A stretch of DNA of 60,565 bases, taken from Trichococcus sp. Lineage in GTDB: Bacteria; Bacillota; Bacilli; Lactobacillales; Aerococcaceae. A program made the position numbers and the translations under genes. The stretch spans positions 1 to 60,565 of the forward strand of contig JASKKA010000005.1 of the NCBI GenBank assembly GCA_030153215.1. Direction: 5' to 3'. The notes below the pieces were generated by a model. It saw nothing but the letters and a program-made list of their open reading frames with translations. It had not been told where the DNA came from and did no database searches. Each line of letters opens with the position of its first letter. Positions within the stretch are counted from its first letter, which is position 1. Below are positions 28,174 to 37,792 of the stretch, piece after piece.

Positions 28174-29655
28174 TTATTCTATCTCCATCAGTATTTCCAT
28201 AGCTTTATCGTACTGTGTATCGTTCTCCGTAAGGACTTCACGCAATTTTTCGACTATCGCCAATGCCGTATTGCCTGTTACGATGCCGGTTGTTTCCAGG
28301 TCATTTGCAGCTTGGAATGATGCTACCTGCTCGACGGTATCTTCGTCGTAATAACCGTCCGCCTCGACTGCGTAGCCGATGGCGTTCAGCATCGCTTCGA
28401 CATTCTTGACCGCTTCAGAGACAGTTCCTTCTGCATAGGTTGCTGTTGAATCGATGATTGTCAACGTAGCGTATTCCGGAAGGGCGACTTCGTAATCCAC
28501 GGCTATCCCTTTTTCGTGGATCCAGTTGCCGTTCGGCGTAAGCCATTTCGCTACAGTCAATTTCAACTCGCTGCTCTCTGTCAAAGGATACACTGTTTGG
28601 ACTGTCCCTTTGCCGAAGGTTGTTGTCCCAACCAACGGTATTCCGGATGATTCCTGCAGTGCACCCGCGACGATTTCCGAAGCGCTGGCACTGCCTTCAT
28701 CCACAAGCAGGACGGTCGGTTCGGTTATTTTGAAATCTCCAAAATCGCTTTCGCTGGCCACTATCTTATTCGGCTCAGCATCTTTTTCTTGGGTCTGCAT
28801 GATAACGTCTCCGTCGTCAAGGAACATATTGCTGATCTTCAGAGCTTGATCCAATAAACCGCCTGGATTTTGCCTGAAATCAAACACAAAGGCTGTGGCT
28901 CCCTGGGTACGCAAGTCCGTTACAGCACTGACGATATCGTCATATGTCGGCGTCGAGAAACTGGAAACGTGGACGATGCCTATTTCCGGATGTTCTTCAT
29001 CCATTTCAAATGTCACCGTCTCAATCGGAATTGTGTCCCTGATGATGTTCACTTTGAAAGTCTGATCGCCGCGCATGATTTCAAGGACCACTTCACTACC
29101 CTTTTCGCCTCTGATCAAAGTGACTGCCTCACTTGCAGTCAAACCCTGCAAAGCTTGGTCATCCGCACTAAGGATGATGTCGTTCGGCAAGAGTCCAGCT
29201 TTTTCGGCTGGGGAGCCTTTGATCGGCGAAACGATGACGATCTGCTGATTCAAGGACATGATTTCAGCTCCAATCCCTTCGAACGAGGCAGAAATCGTCT
29301 CATCCAAGTTATCGCTCGCTTCTGTATTCAAGTATTGACTGTAGGGATCGCCGACAGCTTCAACCATGCCGCTCAAGGCACCCTCGATCAGCGTCTCTTC
29401 ATCGACACCTTCGACATAATTGTTGAGCAGTGTCTGATAGACAGCCCCAATCTGGTCCGCTGCCGCGGCATCCAAGGTAGAGCTGTTCGTCCCTTGAATG
29501 ATTTCCCCCGTAGAAGGAAGCGCTACGCTTTTCCCGATCCATGCATACGTCCCACCAATCGCTGCAGCAGCGACGATGATCAAGGAAAGGAAATAGAAGG
29601 AGAGTTTAACTCCGCGTTTTTTGCTGTTTTTAAGTTTATGCCCGTTGTTGCCCAT
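28174..29655 (-). CDS. ctpA: S41-family C-terminal processing peptidase (CtpA/CtpB-like)
   Basis: Membrane-anchored serine protease that trims or degrades exported proteins. After a basic N-terminus comes one membrane helix (about 18-40), then a PDZ domain (about 115-195, SPAEKAGLLPNDIILS). The S41 catalytic core has nucleophile Ser in DEGSASASEIVAGAL (about 330) and the general-base Lys in FGKGTVQ. The C-terminus (about 415-480) is a peptidoglycan-binding domain (GYYDEDTVEQVASFQAANDL). Total 493 residues. It is the last gene of the ypmS-yozE-deoD-ctpA set. Confidence 0.93.
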   Translation of the reverse strand: MGNNGHKLKNSKKRGVKLSFYFLSLIIVAAAAIGGTYAWIGKSVALPSTGEIIQGTNSSTLDAAAADQIGAVYQTLLNNYVEGVDEETLIEGALSGMVEAVGDPYSQYLNTEASDNLDETISASFEGIGAEIMSLNQQIVIVSPIKGSPAEKAGLLPNDIILSADDQALQGLTASEAVTLIRGEKGSEVVLEIMRGDQTFKVNIIRDTIPIETVTFEMDEEHPEIGIVHVSSFSTPTYDDIVSAVTDLRTQGATAFVFDFRQNPGGLLDQALKISNMFLDDGDVIMQTQEKDAEPNKIVASESDFGDFKITEPTVLLVDEGSASASEIVAGALQESSGIPLVGTTTFGKGTVQTVYPLTESSELKLTVAKWLTPNGNWIHEKGIAVDYEVALPEYATLTIIDSTATYAEGTVSEAVKNVEAMLNAIGYAVEADGYYDEDTVEQVASFQAANDLETTGIVTGNTALAIVEKLREVLTENDTQYDKAMEILMEIE

Positions 29656-29675
29656 TCATAGTACACCTCTTTAGA

Positions 29676-30377
29676 TTATAAGATAGATTCCAAAGCAACG
29701 AGCATCATGTCGTCGAATGTTGTTTCGCGCTCTTCGGCAGTCGTCTCTTCCCCGGTAAGGATATGATCGCTGATTGTCAACAAAGCCAATGCTTTCCGGT
29801 TGTATTTTGCGGCCAGCAGGTACAACCCGGCCGCTTCCATTTCGACAGCCAGAACGCCATAGTCAGCCAATTTTTGTTTATCCAACTCTTCGTTGTAGAA
29901 GCGGTCCGAGGAAAGGACGTTGCCCACGTGGACGGATAACTTTCTTTCCTTTGCGGCCATGTAGGCATTGTGCATCAGATCAAAGTTACAGATTGGCGCA
30001 AAGTTGACTTGGCCATTGAACGTATTGCTGACGACACTGGAATCGGTGGTCGCGCCTTGGGCAATGACAATATCGCGGACATGGATATCTTTTTGGATCG
30101 CCCCTGCCGAACCGACACGGATCAGATTCTGAACGTTATACTCAGTGATCAGTTCGTTGGCGTAGATCATGATGGAAGGCAAGCCCATGCCTGTGCCTTG
30201 GACTGAAACGCGCTTGCCTTTGTATGTCCCGGTGTAACCGAACATGTTCCGGACCGAATTGTACTGCTCAACGTCATCCAAATAGGTTTCCGCAATGTAC
30301 TTCGCTCTTAATGGATCGCCCGGCAACAAGACTGTTTCCGCGATTTGTCCCTGTTTTGCTGCGATGTGTGTACTCAT
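29676..30377 (-). CDS. deoD: Purine-nucleoside phosphorylase, DeoD type
   Basis: Splits purine ribo- and deoxyribonucleosides into base and pentose 1-phosphate for salvage. The 233-residue length and motifs [16 protein letters not shown] near the N-terminus, [10 protein letters not shown] (about 63), RVGSAGA (about 87) and [10 protein letters not shown] (about 178) define the hexameric trimeric-type DeoD family. AAGGAAATGAG precedes the ATG. It is 20 bases from ctpA and 21 from the yozE-like gene. Confidence 0.96.
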   Translation of the reverse strand: MSTHIAAKQGQIAETVLLPGDPLRAKYIAETYLDDVEQYNSVRNMFGYTGTYKGKRVSVQGTGMGLPSIMIYANELITEYNVQNLIRVGSAGAIQKDIHVRDIVIAQGATTDSSVVSNTFNGQVNFAPICNFDLMHNAYMAAKERKLSVHVGNVLSSDRFYNEELDKQKLADYGVLAVEMEAAGLYLLAAKYNRKALALLTISDHILTGEETTAEERETTFDDMMLVALESIL

Positions 30378-30398
30378 TTCATTTCCTTCTTTCTCTAT

Positions 30399-30623
30399 TT
30401 AATCTCTGTTCCGCTCAACGTAAACTTCAAACAATTCATCAAAGACGGCCATGAACTCTGTGTACTCGCCGCTCAACTCCAGGTAATCGGCTAGTTCATG
30501 GTAGTCAGTCATTTGCTTCGGAAAACCGATATCCTCAGAAACCCGAATCGCAAATGCTGTTTTGTCATCTTTTTTGTAAGGGTCTCTATACGTGAGAATG
30601 AAAAGGTAAAAAGATTGTTTCAT
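30399..30623 (-). CDS. YozE family protein (UPF0346)
   Basis: A 74-residue protein of a Firmicutes family with a SAM-domain-like helical fold and no established function. The conserved pattern SFYLFILTYR near the N-terminus, FPKQMTDYHELADYLE in the middle and FDELFEVY at the end supports the call. It lies between the ypmS-like gene and deoD with short spacers, so it is probably co-transcribed. The mid-operon position gives no further clue to its job. Confidence 0.85.
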   Translation of the reverse strand: MKQSFYLFILTYRDPYKKDDKTAFAIRVSEDIGFPKQMTDYHELADYLELSGEYTEFMAVFDELFEVYVERNRD

Positions 30624-30638
30624 AAATTAGGCCTCTTT

Positions 30639-31262
30639 CTATTCTATCAAATTTTCTGCCGGTATGCTTACTTCAAATGAATATTCTTTCGTCTCTTTAT
30701 CGATGGAAAGCAAGCGGATGGCACTTTCTTTCGGCAGGTCCATGCCAGCCAAGTTCATCTCTATCGTTTCCGTTGCAGCATCCAAGCTGACGAATGCGGG
30801 CAGCGTCAAAAATTGAGCCAAAAGACTCAGGGCTTCCTTTTCAGGCAAAGTCAGCCCACCCAAGGAAAGGTCGGTTATCTTCAACTGCAGATTGCCGTCG
30901 GTTGTCGCATGCGGCTCTCCTGATAATGCGAACGGGATCGAAAATCCCAACAGAACAGTTTCACCTTTTAGGGTGATCACATCCGTGATGTCCACCGAAT
31001 AGCCAGCCAAACTCTGCTCGGATTCCAGATATTGGTTGGCGATGGTTGCTAATTCGGTATTGTTCAAAGCTAATCCGACCGAAAGCTGATCCTCCGCTTG
31101 AACCGTGACTTGCATATCTTCCGAAGATGGGCTCGGCTGTTCCATCGTGATTTTCGAGAACAGCCAAACCGCTGCGATGACCAGAATGAGCGATAAGGTG
31201 ATGAAAGCAATTTTCCATGGATTCGGGCTGTTTTTCATACTTCTTTGTTGATTGGTCACCAT
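30639..31262 (-). CDS. YpmS family protein (DUF2140), membrane-anchored
   Basis: 207 residues with one N-terminal membrane helix (WKIAFITLSLILVIAAVWLF, about 16-35) and an extracytoplasmic beta-rich domain containing LSVGLALNNTELATIANQYL and AFLTLPAFVSLD-like segments. YpmS proteins have no firm function. The ATG at 31262 is preceded by AAAGGGG with an 8-base spacer. It is the first gene of a minus-strand set that includes yozE-like, deoD and ctpA. A Fur-type box lies about 40 bases upstream. Confidence 0.8.
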   Translation of the reverse strand: MVTNQQRSMKNSPNPWKIAFITLSLILVIAAVWLFSKITMEQPSPSSEDMQVTVQAEDQLSVGLALNNTELATIANQYLESEQSLAGYSVDITDVITLKGETVLLGFSIPFALSGEPHATTDGNLQLKITDLSLGGLTLPEKEALSLLAQFLTLPAFVSLDAATETIEMNLAGMDLPKESAIRLLSIDKETKEYSFEVSIPAENLIE

Positions 31263-31286
31263 TCTATTAGCCCCTTTCTAAATTTT

Positions 31287-31313
31287 TCCTGAAAATCACT
31301 ATCATTTTCAGGT
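31287..31313. promoter_or_regulatory. Fur-type box between hlyIII and ypmS-like gene
   Basis: A perfect dyad CCTGAAAAT (31288-31296) and ATTTTCAGG (31304-31312) has a 7-base centre. The inner 19-mer GAAAATCACTATCATTTTC matches the classical Fur box GATAATGATTATCATTATC at 15 of 19 positions. It sits between divergent genes and could control either. It also loosely resembles a CodY box, a poorer fit. Confidence 0.5.
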
Positions 31314-31353
31314 GGCAAAGCTACCATTATTTTCTAAATCTTACCATTTATTA

Positions 31354-31362
31354 TGATATAAT
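31354..31362 (+). promoter_or_regulatory. Extended -10 promoter of hlyIII
   Basis: TGATATAAT provides a TG-n-TATAAT extended -10 with no good -35. The predicted start lies about 75 bases before the GTG start. Confidence 0.6.
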
Positions 31363-31443
31363 GCATTCAGAAGGACGTTGTTGGAGACTGTTTTTTTACT
31401 TGGCCAAACATCAATTGCTGACAGGCAACAAGGAGGAATGAAT

Positions 31444-32094
31444 GTGACAACTTTTCCGCAAACAGAAGGCAGACGTAAAGTCATCGTTAATGAAGTACTG
31501 AATGCTGTAACACATGGAATCGGAACGTTGCTTAGCATCGCTGGATGCGTCTTACTCATTTTAAAGGGATCCCGATCAGGAAACGTTACAGAAGTCGTTG
31601 CCTATGCCATTTATGGGGCTTCGATGATTTTGCTTTTCCTCTCGTCAACCCTCTATCACAGTTTCAGTTTGACCCGTTTTCAAAAGATTTTCCGCTACAT
31701 CGATCATGCAGCCATCTATTTGTTGATTGCAGGAACGTATACACCGTTTTGTTTGATCGCGGTGCGCAATGGGCAAAGCCGAGCCTTGTTCATTGCCGTT
31801 TGGGCAATCGCAATCATCGGCATTATCCTGAAAATCTTTTTCGTCGGAAAATTCAACGGAATTTCCACTCTCTTGTACTTAGGTATGGGATGGATGGCGC
31901 TGTTCATCATCCAACCGATGTACCAGACACTCGGCCTAAACGGCATTGTGCTCATCGGTCTAGGCGGCTTAAGCTACAGTTTGGGTACTATTTTTTACTC
32001 GAACAAAAAATACGGTTTTATGCATGTCATTTGGCACCTCTTTGTTTTGGCAGGCGCCGCCTTCATGTACTTCGGTATCTTGCTGTATGTTTAA
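31444..32094 (+). CDS. Hemolysin III family protein (PAQR/YplQ-like membrane protein)
   Basis: 216-residue membrane protein with about seven hydrophobic helices. Family landmarks are NEVLNAVTHGIG near the N-terminus, SSTLYHSF (about 68), IDHAAIYLLIAGTYTPF (about 86) and HVIWHLFVLAG near the end; their His, Asp and Ser residues form a presumed metal site shared with PAQR receptors. 'Hemolysin' is a historical name and not proof of toxicity. GTG at 31444 has AAGGAGG seven bases upstream; an ATG two codons earlier is too close to that site. Confidence 0.88.
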   Translation: MTTFPQTEGRRKVIVNEVLNAVTHGIGTLLSIAGCVLLILKGSRSGNVTEVVAYAIYGASMILLFLSSTLYHSFSLTRFQKIFRYIDHAAIYLLIAGTYTPFCLIAVRNGQSRALFIAVWAIAIIGIILKIFFVGKFNGISTLLYLGMGWMALFIIQPMYQTLGLNGIVLIGLGGLSYSLGTIFYSNKKYGFMHVIWHLFVLAGAAFMYFGILLYV

Positions 32095-32098
32095 AAAA

Positions 32099-32117
32099 GA
32101 GCATCGTAGAGCGCAAT
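32099..32117. repeat. 19-base intergenic repeat, copy 1
   Basis: GAGCATCGTAGAGCGCAAT occurs here and, identically, at 42292-42310. On the minus strand this copy is followed by TTTTTT, as in a terminator's distal arm, but no matching proximal arm is present. Confidence 0.7.
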
Positions 32118-32151
32118 TGCTGAGAGACTTCTGAATTCATAGGAATCAACG

Positions 32152-32171
32152 TGACCGTGCCGGTCAGTTTT
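32152..32171 (+). terminator. Weak terminator after hlyIII
   Basis: TGACCG (32152-32157) and CGGTCA (32161-32166) form a 6-base stem with a 3-base loop, followed by GTTTTATC on the plus strand. It is about 60 bases after the hlyIII stop. Confidence 0.45.
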
Positions 32172-32254
32172 ATCATGTTTCTAAGCCATCATAGATGACA
32201 AGAACCATGACAAGCCGAATGGTAACCTTGGCTCGATAGAGACAAGGGGTTCCT

Positions 32255-32800
32255 TCATTCATTAATTTCCGAGAGGCAGGCTTGGACCGCTAGCCATCTT
32301 AATTGAACAGCTTGTGACACCCGTTTAAAGACTTTGAATTCATGTTCATAGCGGTTTTTGTCATCGACAACGCCTGCGGTTGATGAGGTTAATTCCCACT
32401 TGTTCCAGTCGGTTGTCGGAAAATAAGTATCCCCATCAAAATCAGCATGAATGACAGTCTGATAGAGTATATCCGCGAACGGCAGGAAAAGCTCAAAAAT
32501 CTCGCTGCCGCCGATGATGAACACCGTATCCTCTTCATTGTCCAAAGCCAACACCTCATTGACATCATGACGGACAGTAACGCCTGCATGACTGTAATCG
32601 GTTTGTCTTGTCAGGATGATGTTTTCCCTTTTCGGAAGCGGGCGTGACCCCATCCCCTCGAACGTTTTTCTGCCCATCACGATTTTGTGGTCCAGCGTCA
32701 TTCCCTTGAAATATTTCAGATCATTCGGGAGGTGCCAAGGCAATGTGCCACCTTTTCCGATGATTCCGTTGTCGTCTTCAGCCCATAATAATGCGATCAT
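32255..32800 (-). CDS. dfr: Dihydrofolate reductase
   Basis: Reduces dihydrofolate to tetrahydrofolate with NADPH; it regenerates the folate that ThyA oxidises. The family start MIALLWAEDDNGIIGKGGTL is followed by PWHLPNDLKYFK and VMGRKTFEGMG, with FIIGGSEIFELFLP later. From the ATG at 32800 the protein is 181 residues, about 15-20 longer than usual, the excess being a tail after YEHEFKVFKR. That ATG has no proper ribosome-binding site, and an in-frame ATG at 32887 would add 29 atypical residues. The gene follows thyA and is likely co-transcribed. Confidence 0.9.
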   Translation of the reverse strand: MIALLWAEDDNGIIGKGGTLPWHLPNDLKYFKGMTLDHKIVMGRKTFEGMGSRPLPKRENIILTRQTDYSHAGVTVRHDVNEVLALDNEEDTVFIIGGSEIFELFLPFADILYQTVIHADFDGDTYFPTTDWNKWELTSSTAGVVDDKNRYEHEFKVFKRVSQAVQLRWLAVQACLSEINE

Positions 32801-32899
32801 CCCAAATTTTGCCGCGCAGCCGGGCCCATGCCCGGACCAACCAGGTACTTTGCTGGAACCTGATGGCGGCAACCTCCTTTTCCTCATTTTGGCAAATTC

Positions 32900-33847
32900 T
32901 TACACAGCGATTGGCGCTTTGATGCCCGGATGGCTCTTGTAGCCCTCCAGGACGATATCCTCTTTTTCCATTTCAAAAATGGACTTCTCAGGATGCTTCA
33001 GCACCAACTTCGGCAAAGCGAATGGCTCTCTGGAAAGTTGCAGCTCGATCTGCTCGATATGATTCAGATAAAGATGGGCATCTCCGAACGTATGGATGAA
33101 TTCTCCAACTTCGAGGCCCGTTTCATTTGCGATCAGATGTGTCAGCAAGGCATAGCTGGCTATGTTGAACGGCACACCCAAAAAGATATCCGCACTTCTT
33201 TGATACAATTGGCAGCTGAGCTTTCCATCCGTGACGTAGAATTGGAACAGTGTGTGGCAAGGCGGCAAGGCCATTGAAGGCACATCTTCCGGATTCCAGG
33301 CAGAGACCATTAATCTTCTCGAATCAGGGTTCGTTTTGATCATTCCGATGACATCACTGATCTGATCGATGAATTCCCCTTGTGTCGTTTTCCAGCGGCG
33401 CCATTGGGAGCCATAAATGTTGCCCAATTCTCCATGTTTGGCTGCAAAGGCTGGGTCCGTCAAAATTGCTTCCCGGAATTTGGCCATTTCGGTGTCGTAG
33501 ATTGCTTTAAATCCATCTTCCTTCAGGACCCGGTGGCCGAAGTCATCCATGTTCGGTCCTGTGTAATCTGCTGATTTCACATAGCGTTCAAATGCCCATT
33601 CATCCCAGATATGGTTGTTGTTTTCCAATAGGTATTTGATGTTCGTGTCGCCTTTCAGGAACCACAGCAATTCGCTCTTGATGAGTCCGAAAGCGACTTT
33701 TTTTGTCGTCAAGATCGGAAACCCTTCAGCGAGGTCGAAACGCATTTGGTGACCGAAGATGCTCTTCGTGCCGGTTCCTGTGCGGTCATGTTTCGTGGCG
33801 CCTGTTTCCAGGACGGTTCTAGCTAAATCCAAATATTGTTTTGTCAT
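32900..33847 (-). CDS. thyA: Thymidylate synthase
   Basis: Makes dTMP from dUMP using methylene-tetrahydrofolate. The 315-residue form (longer type with an internal insertion) shows [18 protein letters not shown] (about 22), the active-site Cys in [12 protein letters not shown] and [32 protein letters not shown] precedes the ATG at 33847; an upstream in-frame ATG has no site. It starts 19 bases after the ABC-F stop and is followed by dfr. Confidence 0.97.
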   Translation of the reverse strand: MTKQYLDLARTVLETGATKHDRTGTGTKSIFGHQMRFDLAEGFPILTTKKVAFGLIKSELLWFLKGDTNIKYLLENNNHIWDEWAFERYVKSADYTGPNMDDFGHRVLKEDGFKAIYDTEMAKFREAILTDPAFAAKHGELGNIYGSQWRRWKTTQGEFIDQISDVIGMIKTNPDSRRLMVSAWNPEDVPSMALPPCHTLFQFYVTDGKLSCQLYQRSADIFLGVPFNIASYALLTHLIANETGLEVGEFIHTFGDAHLYLNHIEQIELQLSREPFALPKLVLKHPEKSIFEMEKEDIVLEGYKSHPGIKAPIAV

Positions 33848-33866
33848 CTTGTTTCTCCTATGCACA

Positions 33867-35762
33867 TTAATCTTTGGAGAACTGGCTGAGGTATTCCCAG
33901 CGCTCCCATTTTTCGGCAAGCATTGCTTCCGCATCGTCCAATTCCTGTTGTAATTGGGTCAGTTTTTCGAAATCCGAAGCGTTTTCGGCCATGGCGCTCT
34001 GCAACTTCTGACTTTTTTCCTCAAGTTCGGAAATGTCGTCCTCGATTGTGGTCCATTCCTTCTGCTCCATGTAAGTCCATTTGGTTTTTTCTGGGACCGC
34101 CTCCTGCGTCGGGACAGGTGCTGCCGTTTTTTTGATTTGTTGTTTAGCGGTTTCGCTTTCCTTTTGACTGGATACCAGCAAATATTCGCTCATATCCCCA
34201 AAAAATACGCTTGGTCTGCCTTCATCATTCAGGATCAGCAGCTTGTCAGCCACTTTATCCAGGAAATAACGGTCATGCGAAACGGTGATGACGGCGCCGC
34301 CGAAGCTGCTCAAGTAATCCTCCAGCACAGTCAGCGTATCGATATCCAAGTCGTTCGTCGGCTCATCCATCAGCAGCACATTCGGTTTCGTCATCAGCAG
34401 CTTCAACAAATAAAGGCGACGTTTTTCCCCTCCAGATAACGAACTGATCAGGCTGCCGTGTGTTTCGCGCGGGAAGAGAAAAGTTTCCAGCATCTCCGTG
34501 ACGCTGACGACGATGCCGTCGCTTAATTTCACCTCTTCCGCGATTTCCTGCAGATAATTGATGACGCGCTTATCATCCGGGAGCACCTCGGAAAGCTGTT
34601 TGTAATAGGCTATTTTGACGGTTTCCCCAATGATCAGATTCCCGCTGGCGATTTCTTTTTCGCCTGCCAACATATTCAGGAAAGTCGTCTTGCCTGCTCC
34701 ATTTTTGCCGGCGATGCCGATGCGATCGGTTGACTGGAATATAAAGGAAAAATCGTTGAGGATCTGCTTTTCGCCCGCAAACAGCGAGATATGCTCCAGA
34801 TTGAAGACGCGTTTGCCCAAGCGGGAACCATCCAATTGGATTTCGAGCTTGGCATCGCTTGTGCTTTGTTGCGTCGCTTCCTTCAAATCCTCAAACCGGT
34901 GGATCCGCGCCTGTTGCTTCGTCGTTCTGGCTTTGGCGCCCTTGCGCATCCATTGCAGTTCGCTCTTGTACAGTTTCAGTTGCTTCTCGTCCATTTTTTG
35001 CTGGATTGCTTCGCGTTCGCTCTTCTGAACCAAATAGTCCTCGTAGTTGCCTGTGTAGACTTCCAATCCGCCGCTTTTCAGTTCGATGATTTTCGTGACG
35101 GCATTCTCCAGGAAGTAGCGGTCATGGGTCACCAACAGAACGGAGCCTTTGTATTGGGCAAGATAATTCTCCAGCCATGTGATCGAGTCCATATCGAGAT
35201 GGTTGGTTGGTTCATCCAGCAACAGCAGGTCCGGCGCTTGGATCAGCACCTGCGCCAAACCGACGCGTTTCCGTTGCCCACCGGAGAGCTCGCCTACTTT
35301 TTTCGTGATGTCTTCCAACCCCAATCTGTTCAGGATGGATTTGATCTGAACCTCCGTCTGCCAAGCATCCTGCGCATTCATGTCCGCTTCTGCTTTACTG
35401 TACCGGTTCTGGTTATCCGGATTCAGACTGTCTTGCTCCAGCAATTCCAGAGCTTCCTCGTAGGCGCGGACCGTCTTGATGATCGGCGCTTCGCCTTCAT
35501 AGACCGCTTCAAAAACAGTTGAATCTTTGTTCAATTGAGGCTCCTGCGCCAAGTAGCCGACCCGATAATCGCTGGGCACGTCCAGGCTGCCGGCATCCGG
35601 CGTTTCGATTCCCGCAATGATCTCCAGCAAAGAGCTCTTGCCGGTCCCGTTCTGGCCGATCAGGCCGATATGTTCGCCTTCACGGATCGTGAAGGATATT
35701 TTATTGAAGAGTTTCTTCATCCCGTAGGATTTTTCCAACTCGATGGCATTAAAGTCTTTCAT
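33867..35762 (-). CDS. ABC-F family ATPase (Uup-like)
   Basis: Soluble protein with two ABC ATPase domains and no membrane part. Domain one has [13 protein letters not shown] and [13 protein letters not shown]; domain two has [14 protein letters not shown] and [12 protein letters not shown]. The inter-domain linker is rich in charged residues, and the C-terminus (about 550-631) is a coiled coil typical of the Uup subgroup. ABC-F proteins act on ribosomes; Uup types are linked to ribosome or DNA-related functions, and nothing here marks an antibiotic-resistance type. The start at ATG 35762 is preferred over a TTG three codons earlier; AAAGGATGA is the nearest site. Confidence 0.88.
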   Translation of the reverse strand: MKDFNAIELEKSYGMKKLFNKISFTIREGEHIGLIGQNGTGKSSLLEIIAGIETPDAGSLDVPSDYRVGYLAQEPQLNKDSTVFEAVYEGEAPIIKTVRAYEEALELLEQDSLNPDNQNRYSKAEADMNAQDAWQTEVQIKSILNRLGLEDITKKVGELSGGQRKRVGLAQVLIQAPDLLLLDEPTNHLDMDSITWLENYLAQYKGSVLLVTHDRYFLENAVTKIIELKSGGLEVYTGNYEDYLVQKSEREAIQQKMDEKQLKLYKSELQWMRKGAKARTTKQQARIHRFEDLKEATQQSTSDAKLEIQLDGSRLGKRVFNLEHISLFAGEKQILNDFSFIFQSTDRIGIAGKNGAGKTTFLNMLAGEKEIASGNLIIGETVKIAYYKQLSEVLPDDKRVINYLQEIAEEVKLSDGIVVSVTEMLETFLFPRETHGSLISSLSGGEKRRLYLLKLLMTKPNVLLMDEPTNDLDIDTLTVLEDYLSSFGGAVITVSHDRYFLDKVADKLLILNDEGRPSVFFGDMSEYLLVSSQKESETAKQQIKKTAAPVPTQEAVPEKTKWTYMEQKEWTTIEDDISELEEKSQKLQSAMAENASDFEKLTQLQQELDDAEAMLAEKWERWEYLSQFSKD

Positions 35763-35907
35763 ATTTCGCAATCATCCTTTGTTTTCAATCCATGTCGTTT
35801 TATGTTCAGGGATCTTGATAGTCTCTTGACATTGTAACATATCAGGCCGGGCTGAGGGACATTGAATGTCCAAAAAACACCCCATGTTTAAGCAACGCTT
35901 ATCATCA

Positions 35908-35937
35908 AAAAAAATAGAGAGGTTTCCCTCTCTATTT
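35908..35937 (-). terminator. Rho-independent terminator of fhs
   Basis: AAATAGAGAGG (35912-35922) and CCTCTCTATTT (35927-35937) make an 11-base stem with a 4-base loop. A run of T follows on the minus strand. Confidence 0.85.
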
Positions 35938-35954
35938 TTGCAGACTCTATGGAA

Positions 35955-37631
35955 TTAGAACAATCCAGTAACGACTCCATCTTCAGTGACGTCCATGCGC
36001 AAAGCAGCCGGTTCTTTCGGCAGACCCGGCATGGTCAGGATATCCCCCGTCAACGCAACGACAAAACCGGCACCGATCTTCGGTACGAACGAACGGATGG
36101 TGATGTCGAAGTTTTCCGGACGGCCGATCGCTTTTTGATCATCGGACAAGGAATACTGCGTTTTTGCCATACAAACCGGCAGACGGTCCCAGCCATGCTT
36201 CTTGAATTGACGCAACTGGTTCTTGGCTTCTTTGGAATAGATGACAGTTTTGCCGCCATAGATTTTGGTGACGATTGTCTCGATCTTTTCTTCGATGCTG
36301 CTCTCCTCCGCCACATAAAGAGGAACGAAAGCTTTTGTGTATCCGTCGATAGCCTTAACGACAGCGTTCGCTAAAGCTTCGCCGCCTTCAGCGCCTTTTG
36401 CCCAAACGGCTGTCTGGACACATTCGACTTCCTGAGCGGCACAGAGACTGACGACCGCTTCGATTTCGGCAGCGGTGTCGTTCGTGAATTCATTGAGCGC
36501 CACAACGACAGGCACACCATATTGTTGCATGTTTTCGATATGTTTCTGCAGATTGGCGAAGCCGGCTTTGACCGCTTCGACATTTTCGCCGTTGTTGAGG
36601 TCTTTCACCAATACGCCACCATGCATCTTCAACGAGCGGACGGTTGCTACGATAACGACTGCATCCGGGCTCTTGCCTAGTTGCGGTACTTTGATGTCCA
36701 TGAACTTCTCAGCACCCAAGTCGGCTCCGAAACCGGCTTCCGTAATGACGTAGTCAGCCAATTTCAGGGCTGTTTTAGTTGCCAATACGCTGTTGCAACC
36801 GTGCGCGATATTGGCGAACGGTCCGCCATGCACAAATGCCGGCGTATGGTACAACGTCTGGACCAAGTTCGGCTCCAAAGCATCCTTCATAAGCAAGGTC
36901 AATGCGCCTTCCACTTTCAAGTCTCTGACAGTCACAGGTACCCGATCAAACGTATAGCCGATGACAATGTTCCCGATCCGGTTCTTCAGATCCGTCAGTG
37001 AAGTCGATAAGCAAAGAATCGCCATGATTTCGCTCGCTACCGTAATGTCGAAGCCGTCTTGTCGGGGAACGCCTTGGATTGGTCCACCCAAGCCGATGAC
37101 GATGTTGCGCAACGCACGATCATTGATGTCCAACACGCGTTTCCAGGTGATCCGGCGTTGATCGATATTAAGGACATTACCTTGTTGGATATGATTATCG
37201 ATCAAGGCTGATAAGGTATTGTTCGTCGCTGTGATGGCATGCATGTCGCCAGTGAAATGCAGATTGATGTCCTGCATCGGCTGCACTTGTGCATACCCGC
37301 CGCCAGCCGCTCCGCCTTTGACGCCCATCGTCGGCCCTAGTGAAGGTTCGCGCATCGCGATCATCGCTTTCTTGCCGATGCGTGTCAGCGCATCTCCTAA
37401 ACCGACTGTTACGGTTGATTTACCTTCACCAGCCGGGGTAGGGTTGATTGCAGTGACAAGGATCAACTTACCGTCTGCCTCTTCACTTAAGGAGTTGATT
37501 TTCTTGATGTCCACTTTTGCCTTGTATTTGCCGTACAGTTTCAGATCATCTTCTGTCAGGGAAAGGGTTGCCGCTACTTCTTTGATCGGAAGCATCTCAT
37601 TTGCTTGAGCTATCTCGATATCCGTCTTCAA
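35955..37631 (-). CDS. fhs: Formate--tetrahydrofolate ligase
   Basis: ATP-dependent entry of formate into the one-carbon pool as 10-formyl-THF, for purines and initiator tRNA. The nucleotide-binding [18 protein letters not shown] (about 65) and [20 protein letters not shown] (about 95) motifs are diagnostic. I set the start at TTG 37631 (558 residues, the usual length, N-terminus MKTDIEIAQ), eight bases after GGAG. An ATG two codons upstream lies too close to that site. An extended -10 (TGCTAAAAT, hexamer 37665-37670) lies about 35 bases upstream. Formate may come from PFL. Confidence 0.95.
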   Translation of the reverse strand: MKTDIEIAQANEMLPIKEVAATLSLTEDDLKLYGKYKAKVDIKKINSLSEEADGKLILVTAINPTPAGEGKSTVTVGLGDALTRIGKKAMIAMREPSLGPTMGVKGGAAGGGYAQVQPMQDINLHFTGDMHAITATNNTLSALIDNHIQQGNVLNIDQRRITWKRVLDINDRALRNIVIGLGGPIQGVPRQDGFDITVASEIMAILCLSTSLTDLKNRIGNIVIGYTFDRVPVTVRDLKVEGALTLLMKDALEPNLVQTLYHTPAFVHGGPFANIAHGCNSVLATKTALKLADYVITEAGFGADLGAEKFMDIKVPQLGKSPDAVVIVATVRSLKMHGGVLVKDLNNGENVEAVKAGFANLQKHIENMQQYGVPVVVALNEFTNDTAAEIEAVVSLCAAQEVECVQTAVWAKGAEGGEALANAVVKAIDGYTKAFVPLYVAEESSIEEKIETIVTKIYGGKTVIYSKEAKNQLRQFKKHGWDRLPVCMAKTQYSLSDDQKAIGRPENFDITIRSFVPKIGAGFVVALTGDILTMPGLPKEPAALRMDVTEDGVVTGLF

Positions 37632-37742
37632 AACCATCACTCCAAATTCTTCATGTTTACATACATTTTAGCACATAGACCAAGAGAAAGAACGTGTTTT
37701 ATGGCCATTCCATTGATAAAACTGCTTACATTTACGGCAAAT

Positions 37743-37788
37743 CAAAAAATCCAGAAAGGAATTCAAGATGAAATCCCTTTCTGGATTT
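37743..37788 (-). terminator. Rho-independent terminator of ahpF
   Basis: AAATCCAGAAAGG (37747-37759) and CCTTTCTGGATTT (37776-37788) pair over 13 bases. TTTTGATTTG follows on the minus strand. It overlaps the end of the ahpF 3' region, just after the stop. Confidence 0.85.
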
Positions 37789-37792
37789 GAGT

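Noticed and set aside
31283-31297. CodY-box reading of the hlyIII/ypmS operator
   Set aside because: Only 11 of 15 positions match and the dyad centre does not coincide; the Fur-type reading is better.
31444-32094. Reading the hemolysin III gene as a toxin or virulence factor
   Set aside because: The family name is historical; the protein is a PAQR-like membrane protein found widely in harmless bacteria.
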